Assembly (NCBI GenBank): GCA_024196135.1
Contig: JAMQCK010000015.1
Span: 1 to 64,000 of the forward strand
Length of the DNA: 64,000 nt
Direction: 5' to 3'
From: Pleurotus ostreatus/Saccharomyces cerevisiae fusant
Taxonomy: Eukaryota > Opisthokonta
Part shown: positions 10,201 through 21,574 of the stretch, one piece after another
How the letters are laid out: each line of letters begins with the position of its first letter
How positions within the stretch are numbered: the first letter of the stretch is position 1
The notes under the pieces: generated by a model
Told to the model about the DNA's origin: nothing
The model's database searches: none
What the model saw: the letters and a program-made list of their open reading frames with translations, nothing else
Made by a program: the position numbers and the translations under genes

Positions 10201-13200
10201 GAATGCCCCTGGGGTTTGCTGATGAATCAATGAGCTTGTTGTGCACTCCTGTCATTTACGACACATACGATTGCCCATAAACCACTTCTGCTTCTCACGA
10301 ACCAGCCGCTTGAGGGTGAACGTCCTCGAGACCGTGTGCTCCTTCAACTCGCGAGTGAGGTTCTCCACGGTCCGCTGGTATCGCTCGCGCAGCTTGCGAT
10401 GCATCGACGCCGCTGCCGGTGAATGTCTGCTGGATTGGTATTTCCTGTCCTCCTGGTTGGCGAGGTTACGGAAAGCATTGACCTCCTCTTGGTAGCGTTC
10501 AAGTGGTGGAGCGAGGTCGTAGGATGACATCTGCCAGAAAGTGGTGTAGAAGCCGACACTTTCGTACAGGTCAGCCAAAGCGCTGGGACGACGAAGAACA
10601 AGCTTACCCAAGCGCATCGCAAGCACCCGGCGCGAGTTTCCTTACGTCGTCGAAGAGGGCAGACAACTGCGGTAGCCATGGTCCCTGCGGCAATGGTCAG
10701 CATATGTTCGTCCCCGAGTTTGGCCAGCTAACCTCAGATGCGCTCGGCTTTACAACCTTCGCCGACGAGTCCACATCCATTGATACATCCGCAGCGTCCG
10801 CCGCTTCCGCCTTCCCGTTGACTTTCACCTCACTTGCCGGCTTGTCCACCGAGGGCGAAGCCACCCGCGACGTCGCCGGATCCTTCTTCGCCGCCGCCAG
10901 CGCCGCCTTCAAGCTCTTCTCCTTCTCCACCGACATCCGGTCGTCCTGCTCCAGCGCCGACTGCAAGATCTGCGCATGCAGCACGGGGCGCACGATTTGC
11001 CAGCAGATGGGCGGCGCGATCTCGTACATGCAGCCGAGCTCGCGGATGGAGGGCAGGATGCGCTTCTCGTATTGCGTGATCGACTGCACCTTGGGGTTGG
11101 TGAGGAAGTCGAGGTATTGGAGGAGGACGCCGTGGATCTGTGGCAGGTCAGTTTCCAGTCGTACACATATTTCAGCGAGTACACGCACGAAGTCAAATAG
11201 ATTGGACAGCGACTTGAGAGGAAGCGTCTCGCGTTCCAAAGCATTCTGCCTGTGCTGTGCGACCTGAATCAAGAGCGGTAGCGCCAAATTCGAGTCAAGA
11301 AGCGCGTCAATCAACCGCTGCGCGACCTTGCTATCCGTCGCCTTGCGCTCGTAGTCCGAGCTGTTGTTGCCCCTCCTCGTCGACACCAGCGCCTCCGCCC
11401 TCAACAACGGCCCGCCCGCCATCGCCTGCACCTGCTGGTCCGACAACGACGGCAGCGGCTCGATATCCACCATCTTCCAGATCAGCTCCCTCAGCACGAC
11501 CAGCTCCGACGTCTTGTTGTCGTACAGCTGCTGCACCACATATCTTAGCACGGGCTTCATGTCCGGGCCGAAGCGGCGGAAGAGCAGGCCCGTGAAGGAC
11601 GCGAGGCTCTGCAGCCAGTCGGAGAGGTTCACGCCGTCGTCCTTGACGCGCGGCTTCGTGGGGTGCGAGAACGCGTCGAGGACGACCCAGACGAGGATGT
11701 CGAGGCCCATGAGGGTGCTGAACTGGAGCGCGCGGATGAAGACGCCGGCGAGGTTGTCGTACGCCATGATCTGCCCGACCGCGTTCGTGAAGATGATCGT
11801 CGGGTTCGTGTGGCAGAGGCGGGCCATCGGGGCAGAAAGCGAGTCGATGCTTTGGTGGGATAGACGGCGCAAGATGCCTTTGGACTCGCGGTCCACCTGG
11901 ATCCGGCGGAGCTGCAGTTCCTTGTGGCTGGCGTAGGTGTGCTGCCTCCACTCGCCGTACATCTGCCATCGCTGTTCTGGAGGGTACAGGTTGACGAGGC
12001 CCCAGACGTCGACAGTGAAGACGGCGTTGCCGCGTGTCATGGAAAGGGCAGGCAGGAAGAAGAGGCGCAAAGCGTTGAACCAGAACTGGAAGGCAGGATC
12101 ATCGAGATTGCCAGCATCGCGCTAGAGGGACGTGAGCAAGCAGTTCAGATAAACAATGTAGCAAACGGACGTACCAGAGGGTGAAGTTGCGAGCAAGCTA
12201 ACCTCGTCAGCTTCGACACAAGCAGACTATCCCGATAGAGGTGCACCCCAATGTACCTGAGCAACGGCTCCACCACATCCGGAATATCCTCCACCGTCCT
12301 GCACCTCGGCACCCACTCCTCCCACTGCGGGAAGAAGAACACGAACTCCTTCGTGCTCGTGCACGGCGGCACAGGCGCGACCAACGTCAGTAGGTGCTTC
12401 CTCGCCGGCGGCGGCGCCATGCCCGTATTTCCATACCGCAGCCGCGGCTGGTGGAAGTCCGCCTTGCAGTCCTTGCCCTTGAAGTGCTGCGCCTTGCGCT
12501 CCTGGTTGAGGTCGTGGATGACAACGTGCGTGACGCGGATGAGCAGGTCGGCGAGCTCGGGGTACTTGTCGACGAGCCAGGTGTGGCGGGAGAGGATGTA
12601 GAGGGCGGGGCGGAGGGCGCCGACGGAGAGGAGGGCGTTGGCGAGGCCGGCCTTCTGGTTGGGCGGCAACCTCTTCGCGAGTGGTGGGGGTGGCGGCGGT
12701 GGGGGCGCGGGCTGGCTGGATGAGCCAGAATCGAGCGGAGCTGCGGCGGCGAGAAGACTGTTCTGGGCAGCGCGATTTTTGGCGCGCATGTCCTCCTCGT
12801 ACTCCTCGTAGTACTTGTGCATATCGTCGCCGTCCTCTGGTGCGAGCTTGAAGGCATGGTCAACATTCGACCTGAAATAATTAAAGGCGCTCTCACATGA
12901 GGGTAAAGGTCTTCTAGGGTGATGAAGCCTTCTCGTATTAGGACTGCTGCCATAGAGTAGAGATTGGCTGGTGTGGTCGTCACGGTTTTCTGTGTATGAT
13001 ACTAAGCAGGAGTGATAAGTACTGGCTATTGCTATACTAACCTGGTAGTGCTGGAACTTGAAACCAAGCACTTGCGCAAGAATGCGCGGGCGATGCTCGG
13101 GGTCGACAGCGGCCGTGTTCACGGTCTCGGTCATCGCGAGTATTTCGTCGAGGCTCTTGCCCCGGTACATATCCGGCGAGATTGGCGCAGGAGGATGCCT

Positions 13201-14231
13201 GTTCTCCGCCGGGGCTGCCCATGGCGAGCACTGCAGCAAAGCCAGGAAGAAAGTCGAGTGCGTCGCCAAGTGTACAGAGAAGATGTCCAAGATGACATCC
13301 AGAGCACGATTCGGATCCAAGTCGAAGTACCCGACAAGGCTGATGAGCTTGCTCCATATCGGCTTCACGCGCTTGTGCAAGTCCTCAGGAGACTCAGTCG
13401 GGCGCCCATCTTGAGGTGAGTGCGCTGGTCCCAGGGCTCCAGCGATCTCGGTAGCGAGCTTGCTGTACCCCTCCGACTGCTCGCGCAAAAGATTGAACTT
13501 ATGCTGCTTGTAGCTGGGAACGATGCGTCAATGACATCGTCGGAGTTGATGCTGACTTTACTCACAAGAGCGCGGTGCGCCTGCGGATCTCCTTGTCGTT
13601 GAATGGCTTGACAACTGCCAGGAGACCAACGAGCACCAGGAAGTGGTTATCGAAGCGCTCGCGGCAGCACGTCTTGCTGATCACCTCACGCTCCTACTTC
13701 CATGAGATATTCATCCCTTTTCGCAAACCATGTCCACGCACCAGCAGCTTCTTGACAAGCGAGACCATCGTATCCCTGTCCTTCTCCGCATTCGCTAGCG
13801 CCTTCGCCGTGGCCTCGTCCGCCTTTTCGCTCGCCGCCTTCGTGGCGTCTGCGAGCGTCTCCTGCAGCTCTGCATCCACGGACCAGAGCATATCCACCAG
13901 CTGGTCCCCAATCGTGCTGGCGACCGGCTGGGCCGAGGAGGATGGGAGTTCATTCACGACCGCCTGCACAAGCGCGACAAACTCGTCGATCGCGAGCACG
14001 CGCCCGCGCGCCCAGGTCGTAAACATGCCATAGAGGAGGGTATTATATGCGGTGAGGAGGGTGTCTTGGGTCTTCATACCCGCCGGAGCGGTGTGCGCGG
14101 ATACCAGGAGGGCGCGGCTGGGGGAAGGTCAGTGCATCATCGGAGCAGAGAACGTGTGCGGCGCACCATTTCGCATTCCCACCTGCGTCCCAGTTCGCAA
14201 GACATGCTTGCACGCTCGTGATGGTGTCCAT
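7238..14231 (-). CDS. THO2: THO complex subunit 2
   Basis: Large scaffold subunit of THO/TREX, which couples transcription elongation to mRNP assembly and nuclear export. The 17 exons, read from the high-coordinate end, are 14231-14167, 14117-13742, 13693-13566, 13513-13042, 13001-12897, 12846-12175, 12121-11189, 11137-10733, 10684-10608, 10558-10269, 10218-10064, 10012-9725, 9674-9487, 9438-9381, 9331-7910, 7858-7486 and 7428-7238. They join without a frame break into 2065 aa. Family blocks include FYKQHKFNLLREQSEGYSKL, DDPAFQFWFNALRLFFLPAL, GFYTTFWQMSSYDLAPPLER and LLGEAVRVILFTCTEYEARN. The last about 650 residues are a disordered Pro/Ala tract and then dense Arg-Asp repeats ending in Gly/Arg-rich sequence, likely RNA-binding. 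Introns are 40-58 nt. Start chosen at MDTITSV, the first Met compatible with the splice chain. Confidence 0.95.
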
Positions 14232-14520
14232 GACGAGGGGAATGTGTAAAGTTGCGGTACTCCTGGCTGTGGCAAACAGACAAGCGCGCCGCGGAACAAC
14301 AGGAGAATGGTCACTGACAAGAAAGGAAAGGATCACATGCAATTGTTCTTGGGCAAGGCACGTGGCGGGCGGCGCTTGCCGGCCGACGCCCACAAAGTGG
14401 TTCAGCGTTGGTACAGTGTACTGCGCCTTCACATCTATTTCGCTGCCCTTTTAGCCCTTCCACAGAGAATAGAAGTGCAAAAGAGATATTCATTCCAGAT
14501 CCGAGGCTCGTGAATTACGT

Positions 14521-16556
14521 TCAACTCGTCAACGTCGTGGCCACAAACTCCCACTCCGCCGCAATACTCTCCGCCTGCGATACATTCCGCCAAGACTCCG
14601 TCTCGTTCACCCTCGCCCTCTGATACACCACCTTCACATCACCTGCAGGCTTTCCACCGACAGTGACCGTGCTCCCATTCACCTGCACCTGCGCAGCCTC
14701 ATCACCCTCGACCCACGCAAACAAACGGTTGCCCGGCTGCGAGAGATCGAAAGCGGCACCCGAGGCGCTCGAGACGGTCACGGTCCACGCCGTGCTGGCG
14801 CTGCTATTGGTCGATCCCGTCGTGTTTCCCTCCGCCACGTTGGCAGAGATGCTCAGCGGCGCCACCCCACTTGGCCACCGCAAATCGCCCGCCTCAGAGC
14901 CGAAACCCATGTAAAGGTTGTCAGGCTCAACAAATAGACGAGCGTTGTAGAGGTAGCGCGTCGCGTTGACGGATGGACGGGCGTGGTGAGGATAGAAGAG
15001 CTCCTTATCGGATCCCTGAGCGCCGATGATGGAGCCATGTCCAGTAGAGTAGACCGAGCCTGGGGTGATGACCGTGAGTGGGTGATGGAAGAGGCCAGAG
15101 GGACTATGGAACGTACGACTTGGGTCCTGAGACAGTATCGGATTGGACGGGCTCTTCACGTAGGGCCCGTCAACCTTGGATGCGTACGCGTAGCCGACGC
15201 CGTAGTCCGGGGACTCGTAGCTATTGAAACACGCCGAGATCAGAATCACGCCCAGCAATGCGAAGAATAAATCTGCGACTCACTTGTTCGCACTGTAGGT
15301 CAAGAAGTAGATTGGGTTTCCGGCTGAATCGTACCGCTTGATCGTCGTCGACCCCTCGGACCACCTGCGATTCTTCTTCGTCCCGTTGCTTGCCGCATAA
15401 TCATGAACATGCGCGTTCTCCCAGACCTAGAACGCCGCTGGTCAGCATCGCCCACTACCACATCCCCACCACACCAAGGAACTCACCTGCGGCTGCAACT
15501 TACTGGAAATCACCGGCACCCACCCATCCCTCCTCGTCGGCCCCGGATACGTCTCATTCACCGACTGCACCCACCCCTCCGGCTTCCCCGCATGCACATC
15601 CCTAAAACTTTCATGCACCATCGGCATCGTCCTCGCCTCCGGGTCGTTCCACCACTCCTCGTCCAACCTCACCGCATAGATATTGCTCTCCTCGACGTAT
15701 TCCTCGAATACGTCGTCCCAGATCCAGTTGCGGTATGCATTTCGCGAAAAGAACAGCCAAATGGACCCATCGTCGTCGAAGAACACGTTCGCGTCGATGC
15801 TGGGGATGTAGGTGCCGTTGGGTGCGGTCTGGCCTTCGGCGAGGGTGGTGGGGGGGACGAGGTAGGGCGGGGACATGAGGAGGTTGATGTCGTGGTAGGA
15901 GGGGTCGAAGGGGTAGTAGTCGATGGGGTTGGGCTCGATGTTGACGAAGGGGCCGGAGGGGGATTGGGAGACGGCTACGCCTATCTTGCTGGCTTCTTCG
16001 AAGTCGGGGTACCTGAGGAAGGTGGGATGAGATGAGGGTGTAGCAGCGGAAGGAGGGTGGTCTTACTTGAAGTATGCCGCCACATCCTTGGGTTCGGTGT
16101 ACCGACCGGCGTAGAACCTGCGTAAGCAAGGTCAGAAACACGATCTGCGAGTTCTCCATTCGCGACATGGCGTACAAGAAGTACCACCCCGTCTTCTCCT
16201 ACACGACGCGTCAATCGTCCATACGCTTGCACTCTGAGAATACCACGTACATTGTAATAACACTCCGGAGCCCAAAACCAATCCTGCGCCCAAATCCCCG
16301 ACTCCGTCTCGTTCTTGATCGCACCCCCAGGAACCTTGCTCCAAGTAGCCATATCCGGGGACGTGTAGATCCCAAACAGCCACCCATCGTCGGCGCCTTC
16401 AGTGCTGTACGCCCAGTACGCGCCAGTACCGGCATCCCAGCGCACGTAGGGGTCCGCGGCGATGGTGGAGGGGTTATTGTTCGTGTACGTGCCGTCGGTG
16501 TAGTAGGCGGACGCAGCGAGAGGCGCGAGGAGCGCGCTCAGGAGGGAAGCACGCAT
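14521..16556 (-). CDS. Secreted glycoside hydrolase family 43 protein
   Basis: Predicted 582-aa enzyme from exons 16556-16251, 16198-16176, 16117-16067, 16012-15487, 15426-15284 and 15220-14521. A signal peptide is evident (MRASLLSALLAPLAASA). GH43 enzymes are inverting beta-xylosidases or alpha-L-arabinofuranosidases acting on plant hemicellulose. The general-base Asp fits NNPSTIAADPYVRW, the pKa-modulating Asp fits SIDANVFFDDDGSIWLFF, and the acid Glu is probably that of RRWSEGSTTIKR, followed by the family block YFLTYSANNYESPDYGVGYA. The C-terminal about 130 residues look like a beta-sandwich accessory domain. Several N-x-S/T sites suggest glycosylation. Exon 2 is only 23 nt. Exact substrate cannot be read from sequence. 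It is divergent from the NADH dehydrogenase gene. Confidence 0.92.
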
Positions 16557-17028
16557 CGTGAGGCCCCCGTGAGATGGTCGTGTGAGACGTCGATGAACAG
16601 GAAGAGGCGGCCTCGCGCGACGCTAGCCCTCAACCTCGACTTATGTACCAGCCCGCATCGGCATTTCAAAGGTCAGCACCTCCGACGAGGTCCATCGCGC
16701 GTCCATATGTGTGCGTGGGTCGGGACGTTCACGGGACCGCGAGCGAGCAGGAACGACCAGCAGATGACCAGCGTCCGTCGGGGACGATGCCGCGGGGGTG
16801 CGGGCGCTGAGCAGATCATGGCGGGGGCCTTTCTTCGGACCTGGGTGAAAGATGCGGAGGAGGCGCACTCGCTTGAGCAAGCCGAGATCGTCGAGCTGCA
16901 GAAGGGACGAGGGAAGAAGAGAAGGCCGCCGCCTGCCAGCCGTGCCGCCGTTATGTCCGTGAGGGTGTGATGTGCCGGATTTCTGGCCATAAAATGTGAT
17001 TGCAACTCCAAGTCTTGTTGTGAATGGG

Positions 17029-17272
17029 TGACTTCCCGTAAGCCGTATATCTCGGTGAATTAGCTGCAAATACTGCACTGCCTTTGACCCCTGCAGAGAA
17101 ACTCTATTTTCCAAGTTCCGGGTGCCCAGTTGTTGACTGAGTGACGGTCTGGAAGGGGTCTTAGAGCAGTTTCTCCGCTTTGCGGAGGGGTCGCGACCCC
17201 TCCGCAAATCGTCTACTCTGCAGCAAAAGATTTGCGGCTATTTCTCCGAAATTTGCGGCTTACGGGAAGTCA
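17029..17272. mobile_element. MITE-like element with terminal inverted repeats
   Basis: The two ends carry a perfect 17-bp inverted repeat (TGACTTCCCGTAAGCCG at 17029-17045 and its reverse complement at 17256-17272). Imperfect pairing continues inward for roughly another 25 bp. The 244-bp interior has no coding potential and contains a perfect 30-bp palindrome at 17179-17208. Size, long imperfect inverted repeats and lack of coding sequence fit a non-autonomous DNA transposon. No clear target-site duplication is visible, so the superfamily is undetermined. Confidence 0.7.
17179..17208. repeat. Perfect 30-bp palindrome
   Basis: TTTGCGGAGGGG.. at 17179 is mirrored exactly by ..CCCCTCCGCAAA ending at 17208, with its centre at TCG|CGA (17191-17196). 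A second small stem (CTCCGC-TTT-GCGGAG) overlaps its left arm from 17173. It could extrude as a cruciform or form a strong hairpin in RNA. Confidence 0.9.
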
Positions 17273-17585
17273 TCCAATATTGCACAAGCATGCCAATCCG
17301 ATCGTGTATTGCGCCCAGCGGCGCCCGACGCCATTGTCGCCTGAGAACGAGCGAATGCTCGCGAAGGAGAAGGACAAGATGAAGTTCCAAGTTTAGGCGC
17401 GCGGGCGGGCCGACTGGCCGTCAGCGTCATTGGTCGGGATGATGTCACGACCGATCAGGTCCCGCCAGTGCGCGCCCGCCGACTCCGGCGGCGCGTCTCC
17501 AACTGAACGCACCTTGAGCTCATACCACGACCACCTGGCCTGCATACCCTCCTGCTCGTCGACAGCGTAGACCGCGTCGCTGAAA

Positions 17586-20507
17586 ATGCCAGCCGCAAGT
17601 CTGGCCCTCGCGATGCAGGCGCGTCTCGCGGGGCACGCCTGCCGTGCGCGACCTACTTCCTTCGTGCGCAACGTGCTCGACACCACGGCACGCGCTAGAG
17701 GCTACCACAGCGCCCCCTCCAGGGCGCGCACTGCTGCGAAAGCGCCCCCCTCTATTCTTGCCTCTACCCGACACGCATGGACGCGCCCGACGCCCTCCAT
17801 CTTGCAGCACCCGACATTCGGCGCACGCTTCAATTCGACCGCGCCCGGCCCAGTGCAAACAGTCACCCGCCGCTGCCTGAACGCGGCCAAATGGTTCGGC
17901 TTCCTCTCCGCCGGCTTCATCGCCTCCATCGCCTTCGGCACCTTCGTCCTCTTCGTCCACGACGCCTTCACCTACTCCGACGCGCACATTGACGGCGTAC
18001 CCGTCAACCCGCTCGCTCTGCACCCGCACAAAGGTGGTCCGAAGAACCTGCCCGTGGTCGAGGTCCTCCTCCGCGACGAGGAGGATCCCGAAATGCGCGA
18101 ACTCTCGTCTAAGCCGCGGCTCGTCATCGTCGGCGGTGGCTGGGGTGCGATGGGTGTCATCGAGAAATTGAAGCCCGGCGATTACCATGTCACTATTATT
18201 AGCGCGGAAACCTACACGACATTCACACCGTTATTGCCTTGTATGTGTGCGCTTGAGATGCACTAGAGGTCGATACTCACTCCGCCTCAGCTGCTGCCGT
18301 CGGAACTGTCCAGGCTCGCTCGCTCATGGAACCCATCCGCAAGATTATGGCACGGCTAAAGGGCCATTTCATCCAGGGCAAGGCCGTCGACATCGTCTTC
18401 GACGAACGGCTACTCGAGGTCGAAACCGCGGACAAGGGGCACATATACGTTCCCTACGACAAGCTTGTCATTGCTGTCGGCTCCGTCTCGTCCACGCACG
18501 GTGTACCCGGTCTCGAGCATTCGTTCCAGCTGAAGACGATTTCGGACGCACTCTCGATTCGCCGTCGCATCTTGGGTACGTCGTGATCTCAGGGAAATAG
18601 AGATTTTGTACTAAAGCAACTTTATAGAGAACTTCGAGATCGCCTCCCTTCCAACCACGACCCCGGAAGAGCGCAAGCGCCTGCTCAGCTTTGTAGTCTG
18701 TGGCGGTGGACCGACCGGCGTCGAGGCCGCAGCAGAGATCTACGACTTGTGCCAGGAGGACATCATCCAATACGTGCGTTGCCCAGTCTCAATCACTTCT
18801 GACCTCCAAGCTCACGAACCTTGCAGTACCCGAAGCTCTGCCGCGAAGAGGTCTCCATCCACCTTATTCAAAGCCGCGAGCATATTTTGAACACGGTACG
18901 TATTTTCTCCTCCCTTCCCACATGTCTTTCAGCGTTGTTGTCTGTTGGATCATCTTGCCGCTGACACGCCCTCCTCACGCAGTACTCGGAAGCTATCTCC
19001 CGCTACGCCGAGGAGAAATTCAAGCGCGATGAGATCGACCTCATTACGAACGCCCGGTACGTCGCATGAATTTCCCTTCGTGCCTTTTCCCGAACTGCTC
19101 TCTTTCCATACCTACTACCCTTATCCACATCTTTTCCGCGATACCCACTTCCTTCATTTCCCGGGTCCTTCCACCGACATCCCCTACACGCCGCCTCACC
19201 TGAGGCTACACACGCCGCCACACCCGTGGCTACACGCCGCCTCTCCCGAGGCTACACCCGCCGCCTCATTTCATCCAAATGTAACGTACGCTAACACCCC
19301 CCACCCCCCAGCGTCTCCCTCATCGGGCCCGACAAGGTCATGTACGCGGTGAAGAACAAGGAGACGGGCCAGTTCGAGCAGCGGACGATCCCGACGAACT
19401 TTGTGCTGTGGAGCACGGGGATTGCGATGAACCCGTTTACGCATCGGGTGACGGAGTTGTTGCCGAATCAGGTGGGTGGGGTGTGTGGTTGTTCGGTTTT
19501 TGGATATTTGGATTTTTATCCTCGTTGGATCGGTGAAAGGGGGTGGGAGGGGCGCGAGGAGGAATTTGAAGGGGGGAAGCCTGCTGGAAGGAACGAAGAA
19601 GCTAACCGCGACTATCCAATAGTTCCACAAGAAGGCGATCGAGACGGACGCGTATTTGCGGGTGAAGGGACTGAAAGAGGACGGCGTGTATGCGATTGGT
19701 GATTGTGCTACGGTGGGTATTCTTCCTTCGTCATAAAGGTCTGAAGGTACTCAACGCTGTCGCAGATCGAAACCTCTATCGTCTCCCACTTCATGGACCT
19801 TGTTGACGTCGCCGACAAGGACAAGAATGGCAAGATTGACTTTGACGAGTGGGAGATCATGGGTAGGTTATCTTGCAAAATGTAATAACAGTTATGCTGA
19901 CCGCCTGGATAGTCCAGGAAATCCGGAAGCGTATACCTATGGCCGATGAGCATTTGACGCAGATCAAGGACCTCTTCGTTCAGTACGACTCGGACGCGGA
20001 TAACTCCCTCGAACTGAACGAGCTGGTTCGCCTACTTGAGGACCTAGGGAAGAAGATTACGTCTTTGCCCGCTGTACGTGCTTGCTCTTCATTTGTGTAC
20101 GCCTTCACCACTAACCACCCTCTAAGACCGCCCAAGTCGCCTCCCAACAAGGCAAATACATCGGCAAAAAGCTCCACAAGCTCGCCCTCGCCCGCGAAAA
20201 ACACGGCGGCAACATCTCCACGCACCAGTCCACCCCCACCCCCGCCTCCACGCCCTCCCAGCTCCCGCGCATCACCGACGAGGAGGTCTCCAAGCCCTTC
20301 AGGTACTTTCACCTGGGGTCCCTCGCGTATATCGGGAACGCCGCGGTGTTTGATTTGGGCAGGTTCCAGCTGATGGGTGGCTTGGCGGCGATGTACGCGT
20401 GGCGGAGCGTGTATTGGAACGAGCAGGTGAGCTCGCGGACGCGGGCGCTGTTGATGATTGATTGGATTGTGAGGGGGGTGGGGGGGAGGGATTTGTCGAA
20501 GTTGTGA
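17586..20507 (+). CDS. NDE1: External alternative NADH:ubiquinone oxidoreductase with EF-hands
   Basis: Predicted 705-aa type II NADH dehydrogenase, which passes electrons from NAD(P)H to ubiquinone without proton pumping at the inner mitochondrial membrane. Ten exons: 17586-18240, 18291-18575, 18628-18773, 18827-18895, 18983-19056, 19312-19471, 19623-19712, 19766-19862, 19913-20073 and 20127-20507. An Arg-rich presequence and a membrane segment (GFLSAGFIASIAFGTFVLFV) precede the FAD fold (RLVIVGGGWGAMG) and the NAD fold (SFVVCGGGPTGVEAAAEIYD). YAIGDCATIETSIV is the second FAD contact. Two EF-hand loops follow, DKDKNGKIDFDE and DSDADNSLELNE, as in calcium-dependent fungal NDE1 enzymes. The C-terminal block RYFHLGSLAYIGNAAVFDL is the membrane-anchoring region of the family. 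Calcium control is inferred. Confidence 0.95.
19184..19268 (+). repeat. Imperfect tandem repeat inside an intron
   Basis: About 3.7 copies of a 22-24 bp unit built on CTACACGCCGCCTCNCCNGAGG lie in the fifth intron of the NADH dehydrogenase gene. This intron is 255 nt (19057-19311), about five times longer than most introns in the window, and the repeat explains part of the extra length. Confidence 0.75.
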
Positions 20508-21574
20508 GTGGTAAGGAGGGGTAGGGGGATTGCATGGATGATTTACGAGACGCTTGTGCGTATGGACTGAGATACCTTGTTTTTAGATGAGTGACGAATG
20601 TACTCTTTCGATAATCTGCACTTCAGCCGCTTATTCTTCGGGCAAAGCAAGTGAAGTACTATCCGCATCTGCTTTCTTCAAAGATGGGTCCACCGAAGCG
20701 CGATCACGTGCAAGGGAGATTGGAGGCGATATGGAGGTGATTTCGAAGTTCCATTGTTCGCCTGATATAGTCTCGTAAGTAAACCATCCTCCAGTAAACT
20801 GGAGTCTGGAACAATTCCTGGGGTAGGTCGCAGGGTCAGCGCGGAGTCTGAATTCGATTTTGAGGCCAACGTCCACCGCTCGGATCCTGGCGAATTCAGC
20901 GGTGGCAGTGGTCAAGCGAGGCTCGTGCCTATGCCCTAGGGGCGCGTCTAGGACACTGTGATGCTGAAGGGGGAGATGACGGAGAGGAAGCCAGCTCTCA
21001 GCGAGGGCTGGGGTTTGTCGGAGTCGGCCGTCCGCAGGGCGGGCTGCATGCAGCGGCATCACGTGGGTCACGTGCTGCGCGCCTGCAGCCACCCACAGAA
21101 CCGCGGGCCGGCCGACTGAACGCTGTAGCAGACGGCAGGCACCGCCCCAGGCCAAAGGAGAAGGGCCTGGAGCGAAACCCGCGCTGCCCCGAGTGTTAGC
21201 GAGTGCATAGAGGGATGAGGAGGGTGGGCGAAAACAAATCCTGGCAGAGGGCTTCGACGCGATGGAGGCGAGAGCGGAGAAGTCGATGCCGCCGACGCGC
21301 TCACCGCTCGCGTGACCGTGCCCGTGCTTCCTTCCGAAGACGGCGCTGTCACGCGGCTAAGGCCGGGCATCGGTTCGGCCTCGCTTGACCCTCACTAAGT
21401 CCTCGCGAGCGAGGACTTAGCTCACAGCGATGGGCGATCACGCCTAAATTTTCGAACATCGGGCCAGACTAGCCTGATACGGGCTTCTTCATCGACTCCA
21501 GAAGCATGGCAATACTCCCTGTCCCAAACCGCCATCGCCCCAGCAGCAGCAGTCACCCATTTTGACCTCTCGCC
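20508..21574. other. GC-rich intergenic interval with hairpins
   Basis: No gene is supported; overlapping minus-strand frames (20631-21370) lack domains. Two notable hairpins are present: CTCCAGT-AA-ACTGGAG at 20789-20804 and CTAAGTCCTCG-cgag-CGAGGACTTAG at 21395-21420. The right part is the presumptive promoter of the gene at 21575. Confidence 0.5.

Larger units (their letters stand above)
16557..17585. promoter_or_regulatory. Divergent promoter region carrying a MITE-like insertion
   Basis: About 1 kb separates the start codons of the GH43 gene (minus) and the NADH dehydrogenase gene (plus). Short frames here have no recognisable product. The middle is occupied by the inverted-repeat element at 17029-17272, so regulatory sequence of one or both genes lies on either side of it. 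Confidence 0.5.

Noticed and set aside
10697..12070. Single uninterrupted THO2 exon of 457 codons
   Set aside because: The frame includes a 51-nt intron (11138-11188) with a GTGCGT donor, CTGAC branch point and CACAG acceptor; it stays open only because its length is a multiple of three.
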